Of a stretch of DNA of 64,000 nt, positions 45,225 to 53,028 are shown in pieces (position 1 is the first letter of the stretch; every line of letters starts with the position of its first letter). The notes beneath the pieces were generated by a model that was not told the DNA's origin, did no database searches, and worked only from the letters and a program-made list of their open reading frames with translations. The stretch lies in the NCBI RefSeq assembly GCF_001634625.1, contig NZ_LRSE01000004.1:248001-312000 (forward strand). Reading direction: 5' to 3'. The DNA is from Croceicoccus bisphenolivorans (GTDB lineage Bacteria; Pseudomonadota; Alphaproteobacteria; Sphingomonadales; Sphingomonadaceae). Both the position numbers and the translations under genes were made by a program.

Positions 45225-46658
45225 TCAGAACAGCCCCGGCACCTCGCGTTGTGCAGTCGATGGGCGCGGGCTTGCCAGCAGGGCGCGTCTTGCGGCCACC
45301 GACTGGGTTGATTGCCCGCCACTGGCGATCGCCTGGCATGATCGTCCTGCAAGAAAGTCGATCGCTGCCGAGATGGATGCTTCGGCCGGGTCGCCCAACG
45401 GGTCGGTATAGTCGTCGTTAGCCTGACAGGTCACCGGAACCGATGCGGCAAGACCGGTGAAATAGTCCGCGTTGCCATCGGCATTTTCCGTCCGGAAGGC
45501 CACAACCCGCATCCGGTCGTCGCAAGCGGGATTGTCGATACCGAACTGTCCCACCGGTTTGCCGTAAGTGTTGGCGCCTACAAGCGCCATGTTGGTGCCA
45601 AGATAGGGAAGCATCGAATTGATGACGAGTTCGCTCGCCGATGCCGTGCCGCCGCGTCCGATGAAGGCGACCTTGACCGGCGCCACGGCTTCGGGCTGCG
45701 CTTCGAACAGGCGGGTGCTGTTGAACTCTGCCGCCTTTGACGGGCGAACAGTCATCCGGCTCCACACCTGGCCGACGTTGTCACGGCCCATCAGGTCGCC
45801 CATCACGTCTGCAATCGCGACCAGCCCGCCACCGTTGTAGCGCAAGTCGATGATGAACTTGTCGATGCCTTGCGCGCGGAACGAATCGAATGCCGCCCGC
45901 AGATCCGGCTCGGCCGTGTCGATGAACGTACGCAGGTTGATGTAACCGGCGCGCACGCCGCCGGCATCGATGATCTTCGCCCCGTAGCGATCGGAAACGG
46001 GATCGAGTGCGAAGTCGGTCTTGCTCAACGCCACGATACCGAGGCCTTCCACCTCGAGATATCGCGTGACGCCGGGATCGGACGGGCCCAACGCCTCACT
46101 GATGCCGTAGCTGCCGTCCGATGCCAGAATGTCGGCAACATCGCGCATCGTGCCCGCACTGGTGCCGATCGCAACGATACGGCTGCCCCGGTCTATGCCT
46201 GCCGCAAGTGCCGGTGCGCCTTCGAATGCCTCGAGAACGACCAGACTGCTGCTATCCAGAGCCAGTCGCATGCCGAAACCTGCCGTCGAACCCGATGCGT
46301 AGTAGGCATTTTCTTCGGCGATCGAGGTGATGTAGGTGAAGTAACGATCCTTCGACTGCGCACGGGCCGGTGCGACCAGCGCGTTTATATAATCCTGCAC
46401 CGTGGCATAGCTTGCCGGGTTGGCCCCGGTGTTGACGAGGTCAGGGAAGAGGTACCATTGATCGATGACTTCGCGCGCGAACTGCTTGCGCGCGGAAAGC
46501 GAACAGGCGCTGGTAGTTTGCGAAGGGCTGGGTGTCGGCGTGACAACATTCGACCCGACGGTACCGCCGGACGATGACCCGCCACTTCCGCCCCCACAAG
46601 CCGCCAGAAGGGCTGTTGCTGCCGCGACCAAAGGTAACCTGTGCGTTGTCAATTGCAT
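45225..46658 (-). CDS. S41 family peptidase lipoprotein
   Basis: This 477-residue C-terminal-processing-type protease has a signal peptide and LAAC lipobox (Cys21). A Gly/Ser linker follows, then a helical N-domain, a PDZ-like part (about 125-215) and the S41 catalytic domain. The signature GRGGTASASELVINS holds the candidate nucleophile (Ser340 or Ser342) and Lys367 lies in YGKPVGQ. The anchor suggests action at the periplasmic face of a membrane. The target is unknown. It lies downstream of the pyroglutamyl peptidase gene on the same strand. Confidence 0.88.
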   Translation of the reverse strand: MQLTTHRLPLVAAATALLAACGGGSGGSSSGGTVGSNVVTPTPSPSQTTSACSLSARKQFAREVIDQWYLFPDLVNTGANPASYATVQDYINALVAPARAQSKDRYFTYITSIAEENAYYASGSTAGFGMRLALDSSSLVVLEAFEGAPALAAGIDRGSRIVAIGTSAGTMRDVADILASDGSYGISEALGPSDPGVTRYLEVEGLGIVALSKTDFALDPVSDRYGAKIIDAGGVRAGYINLRTFIDTAEPDLRAAFDSFRAQGIDKFIIDLRYNGGGLVAIADVMGDLMGRDNVGQVWSRMTVRPSKAAEFNSTRLFEAQPEAVAPVKVAFIGRGGTASASELVINSMLPYLGTNMALVGANTYGKPVGQFGIDNPACDDRMRVVAFRTENADGNADYFTGLAASVPVTCQANDDYTDPLGDPAEASISAAIDFLAGRSCQAIASGGQSTQSVAARRALLASPRPSTAQREVPGLF

Positions 46659-46699
46659 CCCACCTGCGAATTGGCGCGGCGTGCGCGGCCCGTGATCCA

Positions 46700-46723
46700 A
46701 ACCGGTTTTACATGCAACCGGTT
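46700..46723. promoter_or_regulatory. Two AACCGGTT palindromes, candidate operator
   Basis: Identical 8-bp palindromes AACCGGTT lie at 46700-46707 and 46716-46723, 16 bp apart centre to centre, in the gap upstream of the S41 peptidase start. They could be paired half-sites of a regulator or fold as a hairpin ending the upstream gene. Confidence 0.35.
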
Positions 46724-46726
46724 AGC

Positions 46727-47359
46727 TTAATTTCGGATGAGCGTGTTCCCCGGTTCGCCCGCCGCTTCCAGCAGCGCGCGCGCGATGATGCCTAGCCCGC
46801 GCACCATGTCGTGCAAATCCATCGCTGCCGCAGCTACATCCGCAAGAGGCGAGCGCGACAAGGCGGGGCAATGGACGAACAGGCCGATAGGGCCGTCCTT
46901 TCCCGAACAGGGGCCGGTCAGCGCCGCGTGATAGAGGTGGTTGCACACGTACCCGCCTGCATCGTGCGAGATCGCCACGGGAAGCCCTGCGTCCGTAACC
47001 CGCGCGGCGATACGGGCAAGGTCGATGACGCACTGCGCATCGGGGGCGTCGCTAGCTTGCGGCAAGTTGCCGGCGGCATCGACGCGGTCGGGCAGGCATG
47101 CGGCGGTGGCACGCGCTTCCAGCACCAGACCGGTCGCATGGCGGCTATATCCGGTCATGAGGAGAGCGGCCGGCAAGGGAACCATTGCATCGCAGAGCTG
47201 GCGCGGGGCACGTCCATAGACAGTGGGCAAGAGGACATGGCGAGCGTTTGACAAAACTTCGTCACGGGCGTCGGGCAACGATCCTAACAGCGTCTCTGTC
47301 GGATTCTCCGCAACGCCGGGAAAGGATGCAAAGGCGGTTATCACTAGGTCGTCTGCCAT
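46727..47359 (-). CDS. Pyroglutamyl-peptidase I (peptidase C15) family protein
   Basis: The 210-residue protein has the C15 triad candidates Glu81 (in VLEARA), Cys139 (in DAGGYVCNHLYH) and His163 (in LFVHCPAL). These enzymes remove N-terminal pyroglutamate. The sequence is divergent around the glutamate, so the family is firm and the activity less so. It is located upstream of the S41 gene, with 68 bp between them. Confidence 0.85.
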   Translation of the reverse strand: MADDLVITAFASFPGVAENPTETLLGSLPDARDEVLSNARHVLLPTVYGRAPRQLCDAMVPLPAALLMTGYSRHATGLVLEARATAACLPDRVDAAGNLPQASDAPDAQCVIDLARIAARVTDAGLPVAISHDAGGYVCNHLYHAALTGPCSGKDGPIGLFVHCPALSRSPLADVAAAAMDLHDMVRGLGIIARALLEAAGEPGNTLIRN

Positions 47360-47588
47360 ATGCGAAGCTTCGATCCTAACCGCCCTCTGGTCAAGTTTCT
47401 AAATGAATAGCATATTAACCGCTGTGCACCCACAATGAATGATAGATTAATGCTGATTTCGTCATTCGTTAATATTGATATATACTCGTTTATAATCAGA
47501 TCAACTTATCCTTCATTTGCTTTCGTCTTATCGCAAATCTTGGGATTTGGCGGATCGGGATCTGACAAATACTGTTAATCCCTCCGCT

Positions 47589-48632
47589 ATGACGAAAAAC
47601 AAGATCCAGATCCGCCCCGCCAGCAGCGCTATTGCGACTGCATTGGCACTTGTAGCAGCCCCGTCGCTCGCGCAGGAAACCGCAACCGGAGAGCCGGTTG
47701 TGATCGCCGAACTGCCGGAAGCAACATCGACGATCAGCCAGCCGCAGATCATCGTACCCGATGCGATCCCGACGGGAACAGCGACGGTCACGCCAGATTT
47801 GGCCGTGCCCGTCGTTCTGCCGGCTGACACGGCCGAAGAAACGCCGGCGACCACATCTTCGGCAGCGACTGCTGCAACCACGGCGTCCGCCACCCGCACG
47901 GTCGCGACAACCGCTGCACGGCCCGCGGTCATTGCCCCTGCCGATCCATCGCCCGTAGCGAACGCGGACTTTGCCGAAGAGACCGGGGCAGCAGCCGTGC
48001 CGGTGATCGAGGATGGCGAGGGGCTGGAAGGAGCCGCTGCGCTCGCGGCAACGGATACTGCGACGGCACGGCCCGCGACATCGGGGCTGGAGAGTTCGCA
48101 ATCGAACGCAGACCTGGCGATGGCGGGAGGGGCGCTTGCGCTTGGTTTCGGCTTCGTCGGGCTGTTCATGGCGGGCGCGTCGCGTCGCAGGCGGCGTGCA
48201 CGTCCCGGGGTGGCGGAAGTGCGGCATGAACCCGTTGTCACGCCTGTCCGCGATGCCGCGGATGGGCGGGTGGCGGATAACAGGCCCGCAGCTGCGGCCA
48301 CTGCCGCCACCCCGGTTTTTGCGCTCAGCCACTCGGTTGGCAAAGACCCCTATGTAAGCAAATGGGACGATCCTGCCTATGTCACTGCGTCGCCAACAGT
48401 TGGTGTTGCGGGACGCTCGGTTCCCAATACACCGCAGGGGCGCAAGGCGCTGATCGACCGGCTGGTCCGTGCCCGTCCGGACAGGACGAACCCGTTTCGC
48501 TCGCCTTCGGCACGCCGCCGCCGTGCCCGGCTGATCGTGCAGAGCCTGAAGCAGAAGCTAACCGAGCAGCCGAACCTCGATTTCCGGCGGTTTTACGATT
48601 CGTTCGGTCGCCGCAGGCCTGCCAAGGCCTGA
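47589..48632 (+). CDS. Ala/Thr-rich secreted or membrane protein with basic C-terminus, unknown
   Basis: The 347-residue product has a signal peptide (cleavage after SLA, about residue 29) and a 160-residue low-complexity region rich in Ala, Thr, Val and Pro. One membrane helix (about 178-195) is followed directly by RRRRRAR. The C-terminal 150 residues are basic, with RRRRAR and RRRPAKA. I know no family. The layout is a periplasmic Thr/Ala stalk anchored by one helix with a cytoplasmic, possibly nucleic-acid-binding, tail. An AT-rich 229-bp promoter region precedes it. Confidence 0.75.
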   Translation: MTKNKIQIRPASSAIATALALVAAPSLAQETATGEPVVIAELPEATSTISQPQIIVPDAIPTGTATVTPDLAVPVVLPADTAEETPATTSSAATAATTASATRTVATTAARPAVIAPADPSPVANADFAEETGAAAVPVIEDGEGLEGAAALAATDTATARPATSGLESSQSNADLAMAGGALALGFGFVGLFMAGASRRRRRARPGVAEVRHEPVVTPVRDAADGRVADNRPAAAATAATPVFALSHSVGKDPYVSKWDDPAYVTASPTVGVAGRSVPNTPQGRKALIDRLVRARPDRTNPFRSPSARRRRARLIVQSLKQKLTEQPNLDFRRFYDSFGRRRPAKA

Positions 48633-48657
48633 CTATTCCTACGATTCGGGTACTCAT

Positions 48658-48687
48658 GAGGCGGTTTGCAAGCCTGCAAGCCGCCTC
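48658..48687 (+). terminator. Hairpin after the 47589-48632 gene
   Basis: GAGGCGGTTTGC and GCAAGCCGCCTC form a 12-bp stem with one G-U pair around a 6-nt loop, 25 bp after the stop. No T-tract follows, so it may protect the 3' end or be weak as a terminator. Confidence 0.5.
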
Positions 48688-48844
48688 TGAGACGTTCAAA
48701 AGGCATCTTAACCGGGCAAAACGGGTGCCGCGCCCCTCGCAAGGGGGCATTTTTTCCCATATTTCCGAGGATGGATGATCGCCCTCCACCGGATCGTCCG
48801 AATTTAAGCCTGTTTTGAAATTCGCCAGAAGAGTTGCGTACCCG

Positions 48845-49429
48845 ATGTCCGATTGCCCCACTTGGCTGAAATCCGCGATAGCCGATGCCCGTGATGGCGA
48901 CGGCGCGTTGAGCGTGGCGCGGCTGGGCAGTGCGGACCGGTTGGGCGCAGGCGACCTGAAACTAACGAGCGCAGCCTTCGCCGATGGCGAGGATCTCGAT
49001 CCCTGCTTCACCGCGGACGAGGAAGACGCCGTCGCACCGCCGCTGGAATGGAGCCAGCCTCCGGCAGGCACGATGGAGATGGCGCTGATAGTCGAGGATG
49101 CGGATGCATCGGCGAAGTGTCACTGGCTGGTATTCGGTATCGCGCCACAGCGCGGCAAGCTGATGGAGGGGGAAACCCCGCCTCGCACCGGCAAGAACGG
49201 TGCCGGCAATTCGGACTGGCTGCTGCCCGCCCCGCCGCAAGAGGACGAGCCGCACCGCTTTGTATTCCAGCTCTATGCGCTTGATGCGCCGCTTGGCCTG
49301 TCGCCGGGCGCATCGCGCAAGGCACTGACAGAAGCGATGGAGGGCCACGTGCTCTCCGTCGCCCTGCTCACGGCGACATATGCCCGTGAAACCGAAATCG
49401 AAGACTGGGACGACATCGAGGTGGAATAG
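48845..49429 (+). CDS. PEBP/YbhB-YbcL family protein
   Basis: This 194-residue protein has the phosphatidylethanolamine-binding fold. The strand LIVEDADASAKCHWLVFGI carries the family's Asp and His positions, and GAGNSDW and HRFVFQLYALD follow. Bacterial members are usually annotated as Raf-kinase-inhibitor-like; the ligand is unknown. The ATG at 48845 was preferred to an ATG ten codons upstream. A SWIB gene follows after 40 bp. Confidence 0.87.
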   Translation: MSDCPTWLKSAIADARDGDGALSVARLGSADRLGAGDLKLTSAAFADGEDLDPCFTADEEDAVAPPLEWSQPPAGTMEMALIVEDADASAKCHWLVFGIAPQRGKLMEGETPPRTGKNGAGNSDWLLPAPPQEDEPHRFVFQLYALDAPLGLSPGASRKALTEAMEGHVLSVALLTATYARETEIEDWDDIEVE

Positions 49430-49469
49430 GTCCGCCTTCGACTAGTCTCCATTTAGAAGGGAGCCGAAC

Positions 49470-49721
49470 ATGGCCGCCAAGAACAATGCTATCAACAAGC
49501 CGGTCGCGGTCTCGCCGACGCTGGAGGAGATCGTGGGCAAGGGTCCGATGTCCCGTGGCGAGGTGACTTCCAAGGTCTGGGAATACATCAAGAAGCACGA
49601 CCTTCAGGCGAAGGACGACAAGCGCATGATCGAGCCCGACGCCAAGCTGGGCGCTGTCATCGGCAACGAGAAGATCTCGATGTTCAAGATGACCGCTGCG
49701 GTGTCGAAGCACCTCGGCTAA
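49470..49721 (+). CDS. SWIB/MDM2 domain protein
   Basis: The 83-residue protein is a single SWIB domain (LEEIVGKGPMSRGEVTSKVW to the VSKHL end), a fold known from eukaryotic chromatin remodellers and also from chlamydiae and some proteobacteria. Bacterial versions are suspected DNA- or chromosome-associated proteins. The GGAG ribosome-binding site lies seven bases upstream. The stop overlaps the convergent DoxX gene by 4 bp. Confidence 0.9.
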   Translation: MAAKNNAINKPVAVSPTLEEIVGKGPMSRGEVTSKVWEYIKKHDLQAKDDKRMIEPDAKLGAVIGNEKISMFKMTAAVSKHLG

Positions 49722-50146
49722 GGCTTCCGCGTTGTCCGGCGGGGCCAGTCGATGACCCCGCCGGACCATAGGGCCAGCCAGATCAGCACCGGTTGCAAGA
49801 CCATCCGGGGCAAGTGATAGGCAAGCCCTACGCCATGATCGGGGCGGGCAAGATCCATGATCATGTGGTTCACGTTCGCGGGCCACACGCACAGTGCATA
49901 GAGAGCAAGGCCGGTTGCTCCGGCCCGTCGCAGCGTTGGCGACCATCCCTGTGCCAGCGCCGCCGCGCCGAACAATTCGGCAATCCCCGTCCAGAACACG
50001 ACCGTTTCGGGCATGGGCACCCAGCCAGGCGTGATCTTCACGAACGGTTCGGGCATCGCGAGATGGGCGACCCCCGCAACCACGTACAGCGCTGCCAGCA
50101 CCCACCGCGCGATCGTGCGCGCTGCCCTGCCTGTTTGTAACGTCAT
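49718..50146 (-). CDS. DoxX family membrane protein
   Basis: The 142-residue protein has four hydrophobic segments and the DoxX-like PEPFVKITPGWVP and GIAELFGAAAL region. Family members are quinone-linked or transport-associated membrane proteins without settled function. It converges with the SWIB gene and lies 52 bp downstream of the channel-like gene on the same strand. Confidence 0.78.
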   Translation of the reverse strand: MTLQTGRAARTIARWVLAALYVVAGVAHLAMPEPFVKITPGWVPMPETVVFWTGIAELFGAAALAQGWSPTLRRAGATGLALYALCVWPANVNHMIMDLARPDHGVGLAYHLPRMVLQPVLIWLALWSGGVIDWPRRTTRKP

Positions 50147-50198
50147 CGCGCTCGTATGGCCGGTTCAGGCGGGATGATGCAATGACGGCTGCGACAGT

Positions 50199-50663
50199 TC
50201 ATTTGCGCCTGATGTCGATCCTGCCAAGGATGCGCACGAAATAGGCGGTCGACCAGCCAAGCAGGATGATGCCGCAAATCCCCTCCAGCGCGCCGACAAC
50301 CCGCCAGTCCCGCGCCATCGCGACATCGTCGTATCCGATCGCACCGTAGGAAATGATCGAGTAGTAGACCGCCGTCTCTAGTGTCGGCAGCGCCCCCACA
50401 TAGCGGAAGAACAGCGCGAACAGCCAGATTTCCACGCCGTGGATGATGAACAGCGCATAGACGATCGCCAGCGTGACGAGGATCCCGCGCACGGACACCG
50501 GCGGCAGGTGGGTCACGCGTTGGCTTTCATCGGAAGGGTGGACGAAGTGCGTAAGCAGGGCGAGGCCGAGGCCGTGAAAGGTGACGCAAAGCATGATCAC
50601 CGCCGTTGCCCAGCCAAGCTGCGGCATCAGCATCTGTATCGTTTCGACGGTCTTGTCGTCCAA
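50199..50663 (-). CDS. Two-helix ion-channel-like membrane protein
   Basis: The 154-residue protein has about four hydrophobic stretches with a re-entrant pore-like loop AVYYSIISYGAIGYDD. This resembles the potassium-channel filter region (T-x-G-Y-G-D) in a changed form, G-A-I-G-Y-D-D. It matches the Ion_trans_2-like group at the level of layout. Ion selectivity is not predictable. A short cytoplasmic tail ends IDIRRK. Confidence 0.7.
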   Translation of the reverse strand: MDDKTVETIQMLMPQLGWATAVIMLCVTFHGLGLALLTHFVHPSDESQRVTHLPPVSVRGILVTLAIVYALFIIHGVEIWLFALFFRYVGALPTLETAVYYSIISYGAIGYDDVAMARDWRVVGALEGICGIILLGWSTAYFVRILGRIDIRRK

Positions 50664-50702
50664 GTCGGGCCTCCTGCCCGAGAGTTCGCAGGCTGTCGGC
50701 GT

Positions 50703-51134
50703 TCAGGTCAAGAGTTGCAGTGTCCGCGGATCGCGCTCTCCGCGATAGAAAGCATCCAATATTGCAGCGAAAGGCCCGGTGTCGGTGGCCGCGCGTTCGA
50801 ACAGCGTCATACTGCTCTGCAGCTTCATCGCGTCGATCGGCGCGAGTATGGTGACGGCATCGCGTTCACCGGCCCAGCCCATCAACGCGTTACAGCATTC
50901 GATAAGGCGCGGCCCCAGAAGAGGGTGCTCCAGATAGGCTTTCGCCTCGGCCAGATCGGCAATCGCGAAGAAGCGGGCCATGTCGCTGCGGCCAAGCCCG
51001 GCGAGTTGGGGGAAGACAAACCACATCCAGTGGGTCCGCTTGGTTCCGGCGCGCAGTTCGGCATGCGCGCGATCGTAGACGCCTTCCTGTGCCTTCAGGA
51101 AACGATCCAGACCGGTGCCGCCCGGTGTGTTCAT
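50703..51134 (-). CDS. DUF1810 domain protein
   Basis: The 143-residue sequence matches DUF1810 in the stretches DRFLKAQ, MWFVFPQLAGLGRS and KLQSSMTLFERA. The family is widespread and uncharacterised, sometimes labelled calpastatin-like without evidence. It lies 24 bp after the small DUF3008 gene on the same strand. Confidence 0.9.
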   Translation of the reverse strand: MNTPGGTGLDRFLKAQEGVYDRAHAELRAGTKRTHWMWFVFPQLAGLGRSDMARFFAIADLAEAKAYLEHPLLGPRLIECCNALMGWAGERDAVTILAPIDAMKLQSSMTLFERAATDTGPFAAILDAFYRGERDPRTLQLLT

Positions 51135-51158
51135 CAGCGCCTGGCCCCCGTCATCGGT

Positions 51159-51341
51159 CTAGCCCTTGTGTTCGGGAAGGCCCTCGCGACTGGTAGCGGC
51201 GATGTCCTCCAGTTGGCGTGCGGACATGCTATCGTACATGTCCTTCGACGCGCCCTGAAGGTCGTTTACCTTGATCTCTCCGCGCTTGGCCGACAGCGCC
51301 GCGCCGGCGGCTTTCTGCTGAGCTTTGGAAACTGCGGGCAT
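51159..51341 (-). CDS. DUF3008 small protein
   Basis: The 60-residue protein with MPAVSKAQQKAAGAALSAKR at the start is typical of DUF3008, a small helical basic protein family of alphaproteobacteria with no known function. The start overlaps the stop of the upstream gene by 1 bp. It is part of a chain of three small overlapping genes. Confidence 0.9.
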   Translation of the reverse strand: MPAVSKAQQKAAGAALSAKRGEIKVNDLQGASKDMYDSMSARQLEDIAATSREGLPEHKG

Positions 51342-51565
51342 CAGGCTGCTTCCAGTTCGGAACCCAGCTTCAGCACCTCGTCACCGTCCTCCTGCCGGAT
51401 GAGATAGGCCGGGTTGTCGGCACTGCCGTTGCGGGTAATCGTGCTGCCTTTCAGTGTACGCTCGACCTCTCGTTCGAACCGTTCGCTGATCTGGCCCGTG
51501 GCGGTGCCGTTGCCCCAGCTCCACTTCACGTGCTGGTCCTTGCGGAACTTGTTGTCCGCCATCAT
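51341..51565 (-). CDS. DUF2945 (hypervirulence-associated TUDOR-like) small protein
   Basis: The 74-residue protein has the DUF2945 layout (GQHVKWSWGNGTATGQI-like start, here DQHVKWSWGNGTATGQI, and TRNGSADNPAYLIRQ). Such proteins fold as a small Tudor-type barrel; function in bacteria is not known. Its start overlaps the upstream small membrane gene by 4 bp and its stop overlaps the next gene. Two adjacent ATG codons are possible. Confidence 0.85.
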   Translation of the reverse strand: MMADNKFRKDQHVKWSWGNGTATGQISERFEREVERTLKGSTITRNGSADNPAYLIRQEDGDEVLKLGSELEAA

Positions 51566-51795
51566 TCGGCCCCTGCCTCTGTACCAGTAGCGGCATTGGC
51601 GGGTGGATTGCTGGTAAGCTCGGCACCGCTAGGCGCGGGGTCGTCGGCAGTGGCGGCGCCGGTCACCCAGACCACGGTCATTGCCGCTGCGGCAAGGAAC
51701 AGGCTGATCAGCAGCACATAGCGCACGATATGCGGCGTGCTGCCGGCGCGGGCCTCGGTAGTAGTGACGTCGACTTGGTCGCCGTGGCGTTCCAT
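51562..51795 (-). CDS. Small single-helix membrane protein
   Basis: The 77-residue protein has one hydrophobic helix (about 24-45) and an Ala/Glu/Pro-rich C-terminal tail. No family is recognised. It is the first gene of a chain with the DUF2945 and DUF3008 genes, coupled by overlaps of 4 and 1 bp. The proteins may act together in envelope or osmotic stress, which is a guess from gene order. Confidence 0.7.
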   Translation of the reverse strand: MERHGDQVDVTTTEARAGSTPHIVRYVLLISLFLAAAAMTVVWVTGAATADDPAPSGAELTSNPPANAATGTEAGAE

Positions 51796-51863
51796 GAAAA
51801 ACTCCTGTCTTTTCGCGTTTCTGGCTGGCCGTTGGCGTGCATTTCAGCACCGGCCTTCAAGGC

Positions 51864-51898
51864 AAAAACGCGCCCCCCGACGGATCGGTTCCATCGGG
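51864..51898 (-). terminator. Likely dapD terminator
   Basis: CCCGATGG and CCGTCGGG (minus strand) pair over 8 bp with one G-U around a 7-nt loop, followed within a few bases by TTTTT. It lies 24 bp after the dapD stop. Confidence 0.6.
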
Positions 51899-51921
51899 AG
51901 GCAGGAGAGGGGACGTGCCGC

Positions 51922-52764
51922 TTAGGGACGAAGCAGTTCGTTGATGCTGGTCTTCGAACGGGTCTGCGCGTCAACGGTCTTCACGATCACCGCGCAATAG
52001 AGCGAGGGGCCGGGCGTACCGTCGGGCAGGGGCTTGCCGGGCATCGCGCCGGGAACTACGACCGAATAGGGGGGCACCTTGCCCATGTGAATTTCGCCGG
52101 TGGCGCGATCGACGATGCGGGTAGAGGCACCGAGGTAGACGCCCATGGAAAGCACCGCGCCTTCGCCGACATGCACGCCTTCGGCCACTTCGGAACGGGC
52201 GCCGATGAAGCAGTTGTCCTCGATGATGACGGGGCCTGCCTGCAGCGGTTCGAGCACGCCGCCGATGCCTGCGCCGCCCGAAAGGTGCACGTTCTTGCCG
52301 ATCTGCGCGCACGAGCCGACAGTGGCCCAGGTGTCGACCATCGTGCCTTCATCGACAAAAGCGCCGATGTTCACGAAGCTCGGCATCAGGACCACGCCCT
52401 TGGCGATGTAGCTGCCGCGTCGTGCGACCGCGCCGGGCACCACGCGAAAACCGGCTTCGGAAAAGCGGGTGTCGCTCCACCCTGCAAACTTCGACGGCAC
52501 CTTGTCATAGGCCGGTGCGCCCGCTGCACCATCAGGCACGATTTCATTGTCGTTGAGGCGGAACGAGAGCAGCACGGCTTTCTTCAGCCACTGGTTCACG
52601 ATCCACTCGCCGTCCTTCTTTTCGGCAACGCGCGCCGTGCCGGCATCCAGCATGGCCAGCGCCTTTTCCACGTTCTCGCGCACTTCCACGCTTTCGGGCG
52701 TGACATTGGCACGATCCTCGAAGGCGGTATCGATGGCGGCAATCAGGGCGGCGTTGTCGGACAT
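51922..52764 (-). CDS. dapD: Tetrahydrodipicolinate N-succinyltransferase DapD
   Basis: DapD transfers succinyl from succinyl-CoA to tetrahydrodipicolinate in the lysine/DAP pathway. The 280-residue product shows the left-handed beta-helix hexapeptide turns (IGADVDEG-like repeats, here [13 protein letters not shown] and [14 protein letters not shown]). The ATG at 52764 follows the family start ([16 protein letters not shown]). A second lysine gene, dapF, is at 3846-4667. The gene is divergent from the S8 peptidase. Confidence 0.95.
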   Translation of the reverse strand: MSDNAALIAAIDTAFEDRANVTPESVEVRENVEKALAMLDAGTARVAEKKDGEWIVNQWLKKAVLLSFRLNDNEIVPDGAAGAPAYDKVPSKFAGWSDTRFSEAGFRVVPGAVARRGSYIAKGVVLMPSFVNIGAFVDEGTMVDTWATVGSCAQIGKNVHLSGGAGIGGVLEPLQAGPVIIEDNCFIGARSEVAEGVHVGEGAVLSMGVYLGASTRIVDRATGEIHMGKVPPYSVVVPGAMPGKPLPDGTPGPSLYCAVIVKTVDAQTRSKTSINELLRP

Positions 52765-53028
52765 GGCATTTCCTCGGCAATCATCGGCCCCGCGCGGGAT
52801 CGGCAAGGGCTGAACAGGGCAGAACTCGGCTTGCCGCCTAGCCTCGGATCGCCTTGCGGGCAATGGTGCAATGGCTGCAAGTGCGGAGAGGAGGCGTCCG
52901 GACGCTCGCGTTCACGCGATGTCCACCACTTGTCGGCTAGATAGAGTATGCGGGAGGCATGTCGTGGCAGGATCGCGAAACGGCATGCATCATAATCGTT
53001 TGGCGCGCAGGGACAGCACGAAGACACC

